Shown here piece after piece: positions 25,371 through 33,812 of a stretch of 64,000 nt of DNA. A model generated the notes under the pieces. The model did no database searches. It was given only the letters and a program-made list of their open reading frames with translations, and was not told the DNA's origin. The DNA lies in the NCBI GenBank assembly GCA_964405335.1, contig CAYONP010000015.1, positions 1-64,000 of the forward strand. Reading direction: 5' to 3'. The translations under genes and the position numbers were made by a program. Source of the DNA: CAYONP01 sp964405335. Lineage in GTDB: Bacteria > Armatimonadota > UBA10988. How positions within the stretch are numbered: position 1 is the first letter of the stretch; every line of letters starts with the position of its first letter.

Positions 25371-27512
25371 CTATCGCCGCCGGCCGACGGGCAGCCGCGA
25401 CTCGAAGACCAGCCGCCGCCGCGCACCCTCGGGCCGCTCGAACGGCGCGATCGCCAGCGGATCGAGCACCGTCTCGGTCGGCCCGCGCCGGCTCTCGGTC
25501 GGCACGTCGAGGGTCATCCGCAGCCAGATCGCCTCGTGACTGCGGTAACTCGCGGTGACCACGTCGCGGTTGGCATCGTTGCCGAGCCGCAACTGGGCTA
25601 TCGTCGGCAGGTTGTTGCGATACTCGTAGCTGACCCGGATGACCGGTTGCAGGACCCCGATGGTCGGCGCCGCCGCCGGCACCGCCGCGGGCGGGTTGAG
25701 GCCGTCGCGCTGGATGGTCGCGTCGCGATCGAGCTGCGGGTCGTAGAACGTCAGTCGACCCGTCTCGTAGTCGAGATGATAGCTGCCCGGCTCCAAATCC
25801 CCCGCGCCCACGCCGCTCGGCGTGGCGGTGCGCAACGGCCGATAGGTCACCCGGCGGACCAACACCCCGCTCGACGGCGGGTCGCCCAGCGCGTTGACCA
25901 GGTACTGCTCGACGACCACCTCCTCGCTACCGGGCACAATCGACATGTTGAGCTGTCGGCGCCGGTAGTCGACCACCGGATCGGGGTCGAACGCCCCCGC
26001 CGCGGTGCCCAGCCGAGGCGGCCGGTGCGACGAGAGAGTGTAGCTGTTCCACACCCCGACGCTGCCGCCGTCGACATCGGGCAGGTAGTCGTCCAAGAGG
26101 AACGGTCCGAAGTTCAGGAACGGATTGCCGCCCGCGTCGATGTAGCTCAGCGACCCGCTCCACCAACCGGGCCCGCCGCCGCCGAGGACCGGTGGCGCCG
26201 CCACGGCGTCCTCCGGCCGGTAGAGCTGCCGCGCGTCGATGGCCGCCAGGGTCGGGTCGGGATGCGGCAGAATCACGTCCTGCTGCGGGAAGGTGAAGGT
26301 CACCTCGCCGGCGGCCCAGTTGATCCCGCAGGCCAGCTCGGCCGAACCGGGCTGGCCCGGCGGCGCGGCGAAGACCCGGTTCGGGTAGCTGCCGATGTCA
26401 TACACCGGAATTGGGTCGCCGCCGCCGGAATCGAGGCGGTAGAGCACCGCATGGCCGACGAACCGCGAGCCCGGATCCTGATCGATCGAGATCAGGTAGA
26501 CCTCGTCGAGCGGCCCGTTGCCGTCCCGCGTGCCCTGCGGCCGGATGAGCCCGACAATCGGCAGCGGCAGCCCGGCGGCCTGGTCGATCACGCCGCTCGA
26601 GGGCGCCGTCCAGAGCCCGTCGCTGGTCCGCTGATAAGGCGTCATCCAGCGCGCCAGGCGGCCGCGGTAGGCGGTCTGCGAACCGTTCGCCTCGAGCTCT
26701 TCGCTGGCCGCCAGCTCGGGCAATAGCTCGAACTGCCAGACGTCCGACTGCTCGTCGGTCAGGGCCGAGATGCCGGCCATGCGGAGCGAGTTGCTGTAGC
26801 TCCCATCGGTCGGGTCGGGCCCGCGCATGATGGGATTCCCGCCCGCCGGATTGAGGTGATCGAGATTCTCGACGTACCAGTCGAACGGCCCGCCGGTGAG
26901 GAACAGCGGGGCCAGGTCGTCGCCCATCTCCGCCAGCGTCTGGCCGGTCCGCCGCGCCTCGCCGATGGCATACTCGTAGACGTCGTCGGGCGAGCGGGGC
27001 GGCGTCGGACCGCCCGGCAGCGCCGGCAGCGGGCTGGCGGTGTAGGCGTGTTGCGCGCGGTAGAGCCGCCGCGGGTTGTCCTCGGGATGGTACGGCAGCG
27101 TCGGGTCGGCGCGCATGACCCACCAGGTGACCACCTTCGGCTCGTTCACCGCGCCGAGGTGCTGTGGCTGCACCGGCGCGGTCACCTCGCCGCCGGCGCG
27201 GGCCGGCAGGACCAGGTCGAGCCGCGCCGTCTGCGGCGTGCGCCAACGATCGCTGGCGTTGCCCGCGCCGATGGTCTGCAGGTCGGCCACGCCGAGGTTG
27301 GGATAGACCGCCACCGCCTGCTGCAGGTCCTCGGCGAGTTGGTTGATCACCCGCCGCGCCGACGACTGCACCCGCTTCTCGCTCCGCCCGATGCTGAGCA
27401 CCTCGATGCCCATCAACAGCGGCCGGAACATGAGCCCGAAGAGGATGGCCAGGATGGCCACCGAGACCAGGATCTCGACCAGCGTAAAGCCCTGCCTGCG
27501 TGGCACTGACAT
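25371..27512 (-). CDS. Prepilin-like protein of the PilW/GspJ type, very large (713 aa)
   Basis: A type III signal sequence, MSVPRRQGFTLVEILVSVAI, with the G|F cleavage site followed by E at +5 and a hydrophobic helix, marks a substrate of prepilin peptidase and methylase. The helix runs into KRVQSSARRVINQLAEDLQQAV, typical of PilW/GspJ. The long C-terminal region is beta-rich, with proline/glycine loops, and unrecognised. Start ATG 27512 has GTAGGAG upstream. It lies 9 bp after the preceding prepilin gene. GspJ and PilW are normally about 200-350 aa, so the globular part is greatly extended. Confidence 0.85.
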   Translation of the reverse strand: MSVPRRQGFTLVEILVSVAILAILFGLMFRPLLMGIEVLSIGRSEKRVQSSARRVINQLAEDLQQAVAVYPNLGVADLQTIGAGNASDRWRTPQTARLDLVLPARAGGEVTAPVQPQHLGAVNEPKVVTWWVMRADPTLPYHPEDNPRRLYRAQHAYTASPLPALPGGPTPPRSPDDVYEYAIGEARRTGQTLAEMGDDLAPLFLTGGPFDWYVENLDHLNPAGGNPIMRGPDPTDGSYSNSLRMAGISALTDEQSDVWQFELLPELAASEELEANGSQTAYRGRLARWMTPYQRTSDGLWTAPSSGVIDQAAGLPLPIVGLIRPQGTRDGNGPLDEVYLISIDQDPGSRFVGHAVLYRLDSGGGDPIPVYDIGSYPNRVFAAPPGQPGSAELACGINWAAGEVTFTFPQQDVILPHPDPTLAAIDARQLYRPEDAVAAPPVLGGGGPGWWSGSLSYIDAGGNPFLNFGPFLLDDYLPDVDGGSVGVWNSYTLSSHRPPRLGTAAGAFDPDPVVDYRRRQLNMSIVPGSEEVVVEQYLVNALGDPPSSGVLVRRVTYRPLRTATPSGVGAGDLEPGSYHLDYETGRLTFYDPQLDRDATIQRDGLNPPAAVPAAAPTIGVLQPVIRVSYEYRNNLPTIAQLRLGNDANRDVVTASYRSHEAIWLRMTLDVPTESRRGPTETVLDPLAIAPFERPEGARRRLVFESRLPVGRRR

Positions 27513-27521
27513 GTCCGGCTC

Positions 27522-28481
27522 CTACGGCTGCGGCCGCTGCACCGCGCGACCCTCGGTCCAGGTCGCCGTGGCCGAGTCGGCCGGGCCCGGCAGGACCGAG
27601 ATCTGGCCGTCGGCGAAGACCACGATGTCCTGGCCCCAGTCGCGCATGCCGAACGCCGGCCGGCGATCACTGGTCCGGTACAGGCTGGCCCAGGTGACCA
27701 CCGTGTCGGCCGCCGGCAGGTAGCTCGGACTGTCCTCGTCGCTCCAGCGGTGCGACAACTGGCGGTGGTAGAGGTCGGGCCAGCCCAGCGGGTCGTCGAC
27801 CGGGAAGGTGGTCCCCGCCGGCGCCGCCCCCGAGGGCGACGGCTGGCCCTGCCGGACCGGCAGGTACTTCCACTCGCCGGTGTACGGATCGGCCATCTGC
27901 CACGAGCAGTAGTTTTCCCAGTCGAGTGGGTTGTACTCCGCATACTGGCCGTAGTCGGTCGGCAGCGGCGTGGGCAGCCCGTGGAACGGCGCGTCGGCCA
28001 TGACCGCGAAGGTGGCATACTCCTCGGCCGGCCCGAGCGGATCGCCAACGGTCCAGCCGCCGGCGACGAAGGCCGCGTAGACCGCGCCCATGCTGACATC
28101 GTCACCCGGCGTGACCGACATCAGCGAGCCGCCGTTGTCGACCCACGGCACCGGCACCGCCGACTGCGGATCGTTGAGCATGCGGTAGTTGCGCAAGTAG
28201 TCGAGCATGACCAGGGCATACAGCCCGAGGCCGTTCGGATCGGCGTTGCCATCCAGGTCGAGATCGTCGCCGCGCGGGTTGTACGGCGGCACGTCGCCCC
28301 AGTCCTGGCGATACTGACTCAGCGCCGCGGCGATCACCCGCAGCCGGCCGGTCGTCTCGCCCCGGCGGGTCGACAGCGTGATCCGGTTAACGCTGCCGAC
28401 CACCACCGCGGCGACGATCGAGATGATCACCATCACCGTCAGCAGCTCGAACAGGGTGAAACCAGGCCGTCGTCTGCTCAT
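27522..28481 (-). CDS. Prepilin-like protein of the FimT/GspH or GspG type (319 aa)
   Basis: The N-terminus MSRRRPGFTLFELLTVMVII carries the prepilin cleavage and methylation motif G|FTLFE and a hydrophobic helix to about residue 30. It continues as the amphipathic segment GRLRVIAAALSQYRQDWGDVPPYN, which resembles the GspG-type start of the globular domain (ALxxYRxDxGxYP). The rest is unrecognised and ends in a beta-rich region (QDIVVFADGQISVL). The start overlaps the stop of the upstream prepilin gene as ATGA, indicating translational coupling. Confidence 0.85.
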   Translation of the reverse strand: MSRRRPGFTLFELLTVMVIISIVAAVVVGSVNRITLSTRRGETTGRLRVIAAALSQYRQDWGDVPPYNPRGDDLDLDGNADPNGLGLYALVMLDYLRNYRMLNDPQSAVPVPWVDNGGSLMSVTPGDDVSMGAVYAAFVAGGWTVGDPLGPAEEYATFAVMADAPFHGLPTPLPTDYGQYAEYNPLDWENYCSWQMADPYTGEWKYLPVRQGQPSPSGAAPAGTTFPVDDPLGWPDLYHRQLSHRWSDEDSPSYLPAADTVVTWASLYRTSDRRPAFGMRDWGQDIVVFADGQISVLPGPADSATATWTEGRAVQRPQP

Positions 28482-30250
28482 CGGTTGCGCCTCACATACC
28501 AGCCGAGCTCGAGCAGCCGTTCGGCGGTCAGGTAGAGCGTCCCCGGCACCGGCGCGCTGCGCGTCGGCTCGGCCTCGCGCTCGACCTGCTCGTCGTCGTA
28601 GACCACCCGGAGCCGCAGCGAGCGGCCCTCGATGCGGTGCAGGTAGGGCCGCGCCGGGTTGGCCGTGTCGAAGGCCACGTTCGGCCGGCGCAGGGTCACC
28701 CGGCAGCGCGGCTCGCCGCCGAACTGGTCGTTCGGCCGCGGCGGGATGACATGCATCTCACCCGAAATCGGCTCGCGGCTACCGCCGAGATCGACCTCGT
28801 AACCGACCGCCACGGTCTTGCCCGCCTCGCTCGGCCGGAAGTAGAGGTTGAGGTGCTGGCCGTCGCTGTGCGGCGCGTACTCGACCAGGCTGTTCAGCGG
28901 CGAGCCGGGATAGGCGTCGTAGGCCAGCGTGTAGTCGGCCGCGGCGATGCTCGGCACCGCCGCCCAGTTGCCCTCGCGGCGGAAAAAGACGTGCAGCTCC
29001 TGCTTGCCCGGCACCGACGGCAGCGTCGCCGCGGCGTCGATCGGCACCAGCCCCTTGTTGGCATGATCCTGGTCCCAGCGGCCCAGGTCGACCGGCACCG
29101 GCTGACCCGACCCGACGACCACGATCAACGGCACATAGTCGAGGTCGAGCCGCCGTGCGTCGAGCTGCAACTCGTCGTTCGGGACGACGATCTTGCCCGA
29201 GTTGTCGACGTCGACCGGGAGCGTCTCGCGCAGGTTGCGCCAGTCGTCGACCACGTACTCAAGGTAGAGCGTCTCACCCGCCATCTCGGGGGCGAAGAAG
29301 AGCACCCCGTGGGCGAAGCCGCTGTCGTCGAAGACGAACCGCCCGAACGGCCCGCCGGCGCGGCCGACCACCTGGCGGATGCGCAACGAGTTGGGCACCA
29401 CCCGGGTGACCACCGGATTGGGCGGATTGGGATGCCGGATCTCGACCTCGAAGTAAGGCCGGTCGTCGCCCGCGCCGCCCGGCGTGCGGCCGGGAATGAC
29501 CAGCGGCTCGGTCTTGACCCAGCGCACCACGCCCAGGTCGTCGCGGTAGGCCAGGTCGACCATCAACAGCCGCTCGTCGCTGTCCAGCTCGAAGATCAGT
29601 CGGTCGCCCGCCGGCACGCCGGTGAAGTCGTCGATCCCGCCGTCGGCGAAGGCGAACACCGGGCGGTCGCGGTAGACCCCGCCGACGACCGTGCGCTTCA
29701 GTTCATACGGCTCGACCCGGCGGAACTCGCGCAAGACCGCCACGTCGCCGCCGCCGCCGCCCGGCTGCGGCTCGATCGGCCCGAACAGCACGTGATAGGC
29801 CTGCGGGCCGCCGCCCTGGTCGCGCCCGACGGTCGCCCGCTCGCCGACCACCAGCCGCTCGTCGGCCGAGAGGCGGTGCAGCAAGTCGGGCTCATCGCCG
29901 GGGTCCTGGTACGGCAGGTCGAGGTCATACGGGCTCTCGAGATCGCTGCCCGGCCGCGGGCGATCGAACCCGAAGCCCGGGTTGGGACTCCCCGGCGGGC
30001 CCGGGTTGACATCAATCGTCGTCCCCGCGGTGAGCAGCAGGTCGGGTAGCCGCTGCTCCGCGGCGCGCAGCGAGTTGAGCGTCGCCTCGGCCAGGCGCAC
30101 CGCCGAGTTGCGGTCCGAGGTGGTGGTCACCAGCCCCAGGCTGCGGGGGAAGATGCGCAGCACCGCCAGCAGGCCGATGACGAAGATCGCCATCGCGACC
30201 AGGATTTCGATCAGGGTCAAGCCCCGCCGGCCGTGTCGAAGGTATCGCAT
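28478..30250 (-). CDS. Prepilin-like protein of the PilV/GspI type, very large (590 aa)
   Basis: The N-terminus MRYLRHGRRGLTLIEILVAM has the PilV/GspI-type G|LTLIE motif and helix (VAMAIFVIGLLAVLRIFP), followed by AVRLAEATLNSLRAAEQRLP. The long remainder is beta-rich and not recognised; PilV is normally below 200 aa. ATG 30250 is chosen because AGGA lies upstream at a workable distance, whereas ATG 30259 would have AGG directly abutting it. It follows the first prepilin gene by 21 bp and is coupled by ATGA overlap to the next. Confidence 0.83.
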   Translation of the reverse strand: MRYLRHGRRGLTLIEILVAMAIFVIGLLAVLRIFPRSLGLVTTTSDRNSAVRLAEATLNSLRAAEQRLPDLLLTAGTTIDVNPGPPGSPNPGFGFDRPRPGSDLESPYDLDLPYQDPGDEPDLLHRLSADERLVVGERATVGRDQGGGPQAYHVLFGPIEPQPGGGGGDVAVLREFRRVEPYELKRTVVGGVYRDRPVFAFADGGIDDFTGVPAGDRLIFELDSDERLLMVDLAYRDDLGVVRWVKTEPLVIPGRTPGGAGDDRPYFEVEIRHPNPPNPVVTRVVPNSLRIRQVVGRAGGPFGRFVFDDSGFAHGVLFFAPEMAGETLYLEYVVDDWRNLRETLPVDVDNSGKIVVPNDELQLDARRLDLDYVPLIVVVGSGQPVPVDLGRWDQDHANKGLVPIDAAATLPSVPGKQELHVFFRREGNWAAVPSIAAADYTLAYDAYPGSPLNSLVEYAPHSDGQHLNLYFRPSEAGKTVAVGYEVDLGGSREPISGEMHVIPPRPNDQFGGEPRCRVTLRRPNVAFDTANPARPYLHRIEGRSLRLRVVYDDEQVEREAEPTRSAPVPGTLYLTAERLLELGWYVRRNR

Positions 30251-30271
30251 CGCTGCCATCCTGCGCGAAGC

Positions 30272-31006
30272 TCAGTCGTAGACCTGCTGCGCCTGCGCGG
30301 CCCAGTCGTAGTTGACTCGCACCACCTTGTCGTTGCCGCCGTCGACGCGGATGATCAAATCGATCGCCGAGTCGATATCGAAGAAGCTCTCATGCTCGCG
30401 GCAGCAGCTGACAATCGTGTCGCCCGAGGCATAGCGGTTGGCCAGCGCCTTGGTCCGCCGCCCGAAGCCCGCCGGCGGGGCCAACTGCGGCGTGCCGTCG
30501 GCGGCGTAGCCGAAGGTGTTGTAGTAATCGTCGTAAGTGCTGAGCGAGCCGTCGGCCGTGCCGACCTCGAGCAGCACCGCCGGGTCGGCGCCGTTGATCT
30601 GCCCACCGGGCGAGACCAACTCGCTGGCGCCCTGCTCATCGGGGCAGATCAGGCTCTTGGGCTCCTCGATGTAGTTCGGAAACAGCGCGCTGATCCGCGA
30701 CTGGGTCGCCGTCGCCGGGTCGATCGTGTTGTACGACGCGCCGCCCGGCGAGGCGCCGGTGTCGTCGGGCAGGCCGGGCTGATTGCCCATCACCGCCCCG
30801 TAAGGATAGCCGTGGTAGTCGCCGTGATAGAGCTTCAGGGTCGTCGCCGCCTGGGCCAGGTTGGCCAGGCACTGAGTCTGTCGGCCCCGCTCCCGGACGT
30901 TGTTCATGACCGGCAGGACAATCGCCGCCAGCACGGCGATGATGGCGATCACGACCAGCAGCTCGATCAGGGTGAACCCCCGGCGCGCCGCGCTCCGATT
31001 CAGCAT
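30272..31006 (-). CDS. Prepilin (type IV pilin-like, possible major subunit) heading the cluster
   Basis: Secreted by the pilus machinery after prepilin-peptidase cleavage. The 244-aa protein begins with a textbook sequence, RRGFTLIELLVVIAIIAVLA, then VMNNVRERGRQTQCLANLAQ, a start widespread in PVC-group and Armatimonadota-like pilins. The C-terminal domain has two adjacent cysteines (DTIVSCCREHESFFD) and a Gly/Tyr-rich loop. It is the most normal-sized prepilin here and lies first in the run, the position of FimU or a structural pilin. Start ATG 31006 (MLNRSAARRGF) fits the usual short leader, with GGGAG nine bases upstream. Whether it is the major pilin cannot be settled from sequence. Confidence 0.88.
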   Translation of the reverse strand: MLNRSAARRGFTLIELLVVIAIIAVLAAIVLPVMNNVRERGRQTQCLANLAQAATTLKLYHGDYHGYPYGAVMGNQPGLPDDTGASPGGASYNTIDPATATQSRISALFPNYIEEPKSLICPDEQGASELVSPGGQINGADPAVLLEVGTADGSLSTYDDYYNTFGYAADGTPQLAPPAGFGRRTKALANRYASGDTIVSCCREHESFFDIDSAIDLIIRVDGGNDKVVRVNYDWAAQAQQVYD

Positions 31007-31044
31007 CTCAAGGCTCCCGCCGACCCGACCAGGCATGGTCCGTG

Positions 31045-31074
31045 TGCCGGCCACCGCCAATCGGCGGCCCGGCA
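31045..31074. terminator. Imperfect hairpin upstream of the prepilin operon
   Basis: TGCCGG-CCACCGCC and GGCGG-CCCGGCA form a bulged stem around a short AATC loop in the 109-bp gap between the unknown gene (stop at 31116) and the first prepilin. It has no T-run. It could be a terminator or a leader structure. I see no convincing promoter in this gap. Confidence 0.3.
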
Positions 31075-31115
31075 CCGCGGCGCCGTGGACTCGCTTTTCC
31101 CACCACGCCGCTCGA

Positions 31116-31793
31116 CTAAACGACTCGAAGGCCGGCCGACCCGCCTGTCAGGCGGGCCAACTGCAGCCGCCATCGCAACTCCGCCTCGAGCCGATCCGCT
31201 TGCACCGCCGCCGGCGCCGCGCCACTCGCCGCGGCCCGCAGCCGCTCGGTCAACCGCTCGGCGGCGACCTGCTCGGCCAGCCGCCGGCACAGTTCGACCA
31301 GCGGCGCGTGGCCCGGCGCCCAGCGCGCCGGGTCCAACCGAACAACCAGCGGCAACGCCGCCTCGAAAGCGACATCCACCAGTTCGGCCGGACTCCCTCC
31401 CGCCTGTACCGCCGCATCGACCAGCAGCACGCGTGACCAGTCGACCCGCCGCGGCCGGCCGCTCCGCTCCTCGAACACCAATCCCTCGGCGGTCAACTCG
31501 CCCGGCCGGACCAGCCGTGGCCGCAGCGGCGGGACGAGCAACTCGGTCGGCACCGCCACCACGCCGACGCCGAGCCGGCGCAGCGCCGCGCCGGCGCGCT
31601 GCGCCGCGGCGGCGGTCAGCCGCTCGGCCAGCAGCCCGGCACCGGCGGCCAGACCCGCCCGCACCTCGACCAGCGGCCGGCCCAGCGCCGCGCTGAGCAC
31701 CTCGGCGCAGTCGGCCGGCGGCTCGCCGGGCGCGGCCAGCAGCAGCGCGTAACCGCGCCGCGGCGGCTCGCCGCTAACCTCGCTCGCCGCCAT
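31116..31793 (-). CDS. Uncharacterised protein (225 aa) coupled to the histidine kinase
   Basis: Not recognised. The Ala/Leu/Arg-rich protein begins RRGYALLLAAPGEPPADCAE, and its first 70 residues have a strand-helix-helix-strand pattern (ending LRRLGVGVVAVP) reminiscent of small alpha/beta domains such as the L7/L12 C-terminal fold. The middle has RRVDWSRVLLVDAAV, and the C-terminus is a long helix rich in Ala, Glu and Arg. No signal peptide or membrane span. The start at 31793, inside the histidine kinase gene by 20 bp, is supported by GAGG six bases upstream. The overlap suggests co-translation with the kinase and a linked regulatory role, but this is inference. Confidence 0.65.
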   Translation of the reverse strand: MAASEVSGEPPRRGYALLLAAPGEPPADCAEVLSAALGRPLVEVRAGLAAGAGLLAERLTAAAAQRAGAALRRLGVGVVAVPTELLVPPLRPRLVRPGELTAEGLVFEERSGRPRRVDWSRVLLVDAAVQAGGSPAELVDVAFEAALPLVVRLDPARWAPGHAPLVELCRRLAEQVAAERLTERLRAAASGAAPAAVQADRLEAELRWRLQLARLTGGSAGLRVV

Positions 31794-33138
31794 CCTCGGC
31801 CTCGCCGTCACCCAGGCGCTGGAGCGGGAACCAGAGCCGAAACTCGGTCCCCCGGCCCTCCTCCGAACTGACCTCGATGGTGCCCAGGTGCGCGTCGACC
31901 ACATTCTTGACAATCTGCGTGCCCAATCCGGTGCCACCCGGCTTGGTGCTGATCGCATTCTTGGTGAACAACCGCTCGCGTACCGGCGCCGGCATCCCGC
32001 GCCCGGTATCGCGCACCCGCAGCCGCAAACCGTCGACGCCGTCCTGGCCCGGACCGAGATCGGTCTCGACCGTGATCCGACCGCCCGCCGGCGTCTCCGG
32101 TATGGCGTTGTTGATCAAGTTGTAGATGCAGTTGTACATCTGCTTCTGGTCGAGGGGCACCAGCGGCAGTTCGCGGGCCAGGCCGGTCAGGTCGATCAGC
32201 AGGTCGTTCCGTTCGGCAACGAGGCGCAGCGGCGTGGCCACCGCGCGCACCACCTCGTTGATGTCGGTCGGCTCGAAGGCCGGCTCGGCGACGATCCCCT
32301 TGACGCAGTCGGCGATCTCGCGCACCCGCGCCTGGACCTGCTCCGAGCCGTCCATGAACATCTTGATCGCTTCCGGGTAGAACTCGCGCAGCGGCGCGCT
32401 GGCTCGCGACAGGCGTTCTGCCTGTTCGGGCGCCAGGGCACCCTCCAGCCGGCCGAGTTCGAGGTAATAGCTCTCGAACATCATTTCCAGCGTCTGGGCG
32501 CAGACCGAGACGGGGGTGATCATGTTCTTCACGTCGTGGCTGATATCGCCCATCAGCTTGACCACCACCGCCACCCGGGCCTCCTCGAACAGGCGCGCGT
32601 TCTCGATCGCGTTGGCCGCCTGCGCCGAGAGGATCATCAAGGTCTCGATGTCGTGGTCGTCAAAGAAGCCGGCGCCCTCCTTGTTGAGGATCTGCATCAC
32701 CCCCACCGGCTCGCCCTGGATGCTCTTCAGCGGCACGGTGACCAGGTTCCGCGTCTCGTACTTGGTCTTGTCGTCGATGCCCTTGAAGTGGCTCTTCTCC
32801 TGGGTCACGTCGGGCGAGATCTTGGGTTGGCCCGAGCGGAACACCTCGCCGGCGATGCCCTGGCTCGGGTCGAGCGTGGTGCCGGTCAGCACGGGTGCCG
32901 CCTCGCCGACGACATATCTGAAGTGGAGCAGGTTGTCGTGCTCTTCGTGGAGGAGGATCGACCCGGCGTTGGCGCGCACCGCGGCGAGACAGACGGTCAG
33001 CGTCTCGCGCAGCAGCTCATCCAGGTCGGTCTTGGCGGACAGGGCGGCCGTGATCTGATGCACCGCCTGCAACTGACTGGTGCGCTCGGCCAGCAGCGCG
33101 GCGAGTCGCCCGGCGTCCTCGCGGTCGTCCCGTCCCAT
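31774..33138 (-). CDS. GAF-domain sensor histidine kinase
   Basis: Predicted soluble two-component sensor of 454 aa. A short coiled N-terminus (LAERTSQLQAVHQITAALSA) leads to a GAF domain at about residues 35-185 (GSILLHEEHDNLLHFRYVVG, LVTVPLKSIQGEPVGVMQIL). The phospho-acceptor region follows with His201 in MGDISHDVKNMITPV, then an HATPase_c domain with N-box NCIYNLINNA, G1 box RDTGRGMP and G2 GGTGLGTQIVKNVVDAH. There is no transmembrane segment, so it would sense a cytoplasmic ligand or signal. No response regulator is encoded nearby. It is divergent from the YbjN-like gene with an overlapping promoter, and upstream of the prepilin operon. A role in pilus regulation is possible from position only. 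Confidence 0.9.
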   Translation of the reverse strand: MGRDDREDAGRLAALLAERTSQLQAVHQITAALSAKTDLDELLRETLTVCLAAVRANAGSILLHEEHDNLLHFRYVVGEAAPVLTGTTLDPSQGIAGEVFRSGQPKISPDVTQEKSHFKGIDDKTKYETRNLVTVPLKSIQGEPVGVMQILNKEGAGFFDDHDIETLMILSAQAANAIENARLFEEARVAVVVKLMGDISHDVKNMITPVSVCAQTLEMMFESYYLELGRLEGALAPEQAERLSRASAPLREFYPEAIKMFMDGSEQVQARVREIADCVKGIVAEPAFEPTDINEVVRAVATPLRLVAERNDLLIDLTGLARELPLVPLDQKQMYNCIYNLINNAIPETPAGGRITVETDLGPGQDGVDGLRLRVRDTGRGMPAPVRERLFTKNAISTKPGGTGLGTQIVKNVVDAHLGTIEVSSEEGRGTEFRLWFPLQRLGDGEAEDGGERG

Positions 33139-33194
33139 CGTCGCGTCCTTTGTCCCAGGCTCCCGGCGCGGGTGAGACCACGCGGCCGGCGACA

Positions 33195-33224
33195 TTGACA
33201 CTGCCACCGGCCCCCGCGTATAAT
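33195..33224 (+). promoter_or_regulatory. Consensus sigma-70 promoter for the YbjN-like gene
   Basis: TTGACA (33195-33200), an 18-bp spacer and TATAAT (33219-33224): both hexamers are perfect. The predicted start is near 33231, with a leader of about 56 nt that ends in GGAGG eight bases before the ATG at 33287. The -10 overlaps the -10 of the opposing promoter. Confidence 0.85.
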
Positions 33225-33249
33225 GCCCGAAAGCGTGTGGCGGTGTCAA
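33220..33249 (-). promoter_or_regulatory. Opposing sigma-70 promoter for the histidine kinase, sharing the -10 region
   Basis: On the minus strand TTGACA (33249-33244), an 18-bp spacer and CATTAT (33225-33220, 4/6 match). The predicted start is near 33213, giving a leader of about 75 nt to the kinase ATG. It shares five of six -10 base pairs with the plus-strand promoter. Confidence 0.55.
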
Positions 33250-33286
33250 GCCGACCCGCTGCCCGTCCGCATCGGAGGCATCGCCG

Positions 33287-33799
33287 ATGGTCTCGCTCGA
33301 CGACCTGGTCGACTACTGCCAGCAGGACGAGTGGCCGTTCGACCTCGACGCCGAGCACAACCGACTGCGCACCCGCTTCGGCGCCACCCACGGCAGTTTC
33401 GCGGTGACCATGAGCGTCGACCCCGAGCGCTCGCTGGTGACCATGATGGTCCCCTTCTACCTCAAGGCGCCCAGCGGCGAGGTCGACGAATCGAGCCGCA
33501 CCCGCCTGCTCGAACTGCTGCTCGCCATCAACTACGAGATTGCCCTCGGCTGCTTCGAGTACGACCCCGGCGACGGCGAGGTCCGCTTTCGCCTGGCCGT
33601 CGCCTGCGACGGCGTCGACTACACGTTCGAGACCTTCCTGCGCACCAGCAAGGCGATGATCTGGACCTGCAACCACTACTTCCCCGCCTGCCAGCGGGTC
33701 CTGTGGGGCGCGCTGACCGCCCGCGAGGCGCTCGATTCGCTGGTTGACGAAACCGACCCCGAGGCGGCCGACGACGGCCCGCACCTGACCGAGGTGTAA
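33287..33799 (+). CDS. YbjN-domain (type III chaperone-like fold) protein
   Basis: A 170-aa cytoplasmic protein with the alternating beta-alpha pattern of YbjN/CesT-like domains: MVSLDDLVDYCQQDEWPFDL at the start, strands RTRFGATHGSFAVTMSVD and VTMMVPFYLK, then LLELLLAINYEIALGCFEYD, the typical helix-then-strand part of the family. The acidic C-terminus is likely flexible. Function of this family is poorly defined; members resemble secretion chaperones structurally. It has its own perfect promoter and is followed 13 bp later by the NlpC/P60-like gene. Confidence 0.75.
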   Translation: MVSLDDLVDYCQQDEWPFDLDAEHNRLRTRFGATHGSFAVTMSVDPERSLVTMMVPFYLKAPSGEVDESSRTRLLELLLAINYEIALGCFEYDPGDGEVRFRLAVACDGVDYTFETFLRTSKAMIWTCNHYFPACQRVLWGALTAREALDSLVDETDPEAADDGPHLTEV

Positions 33800-33812
33800 C
33801 CCGGAGACGAGC

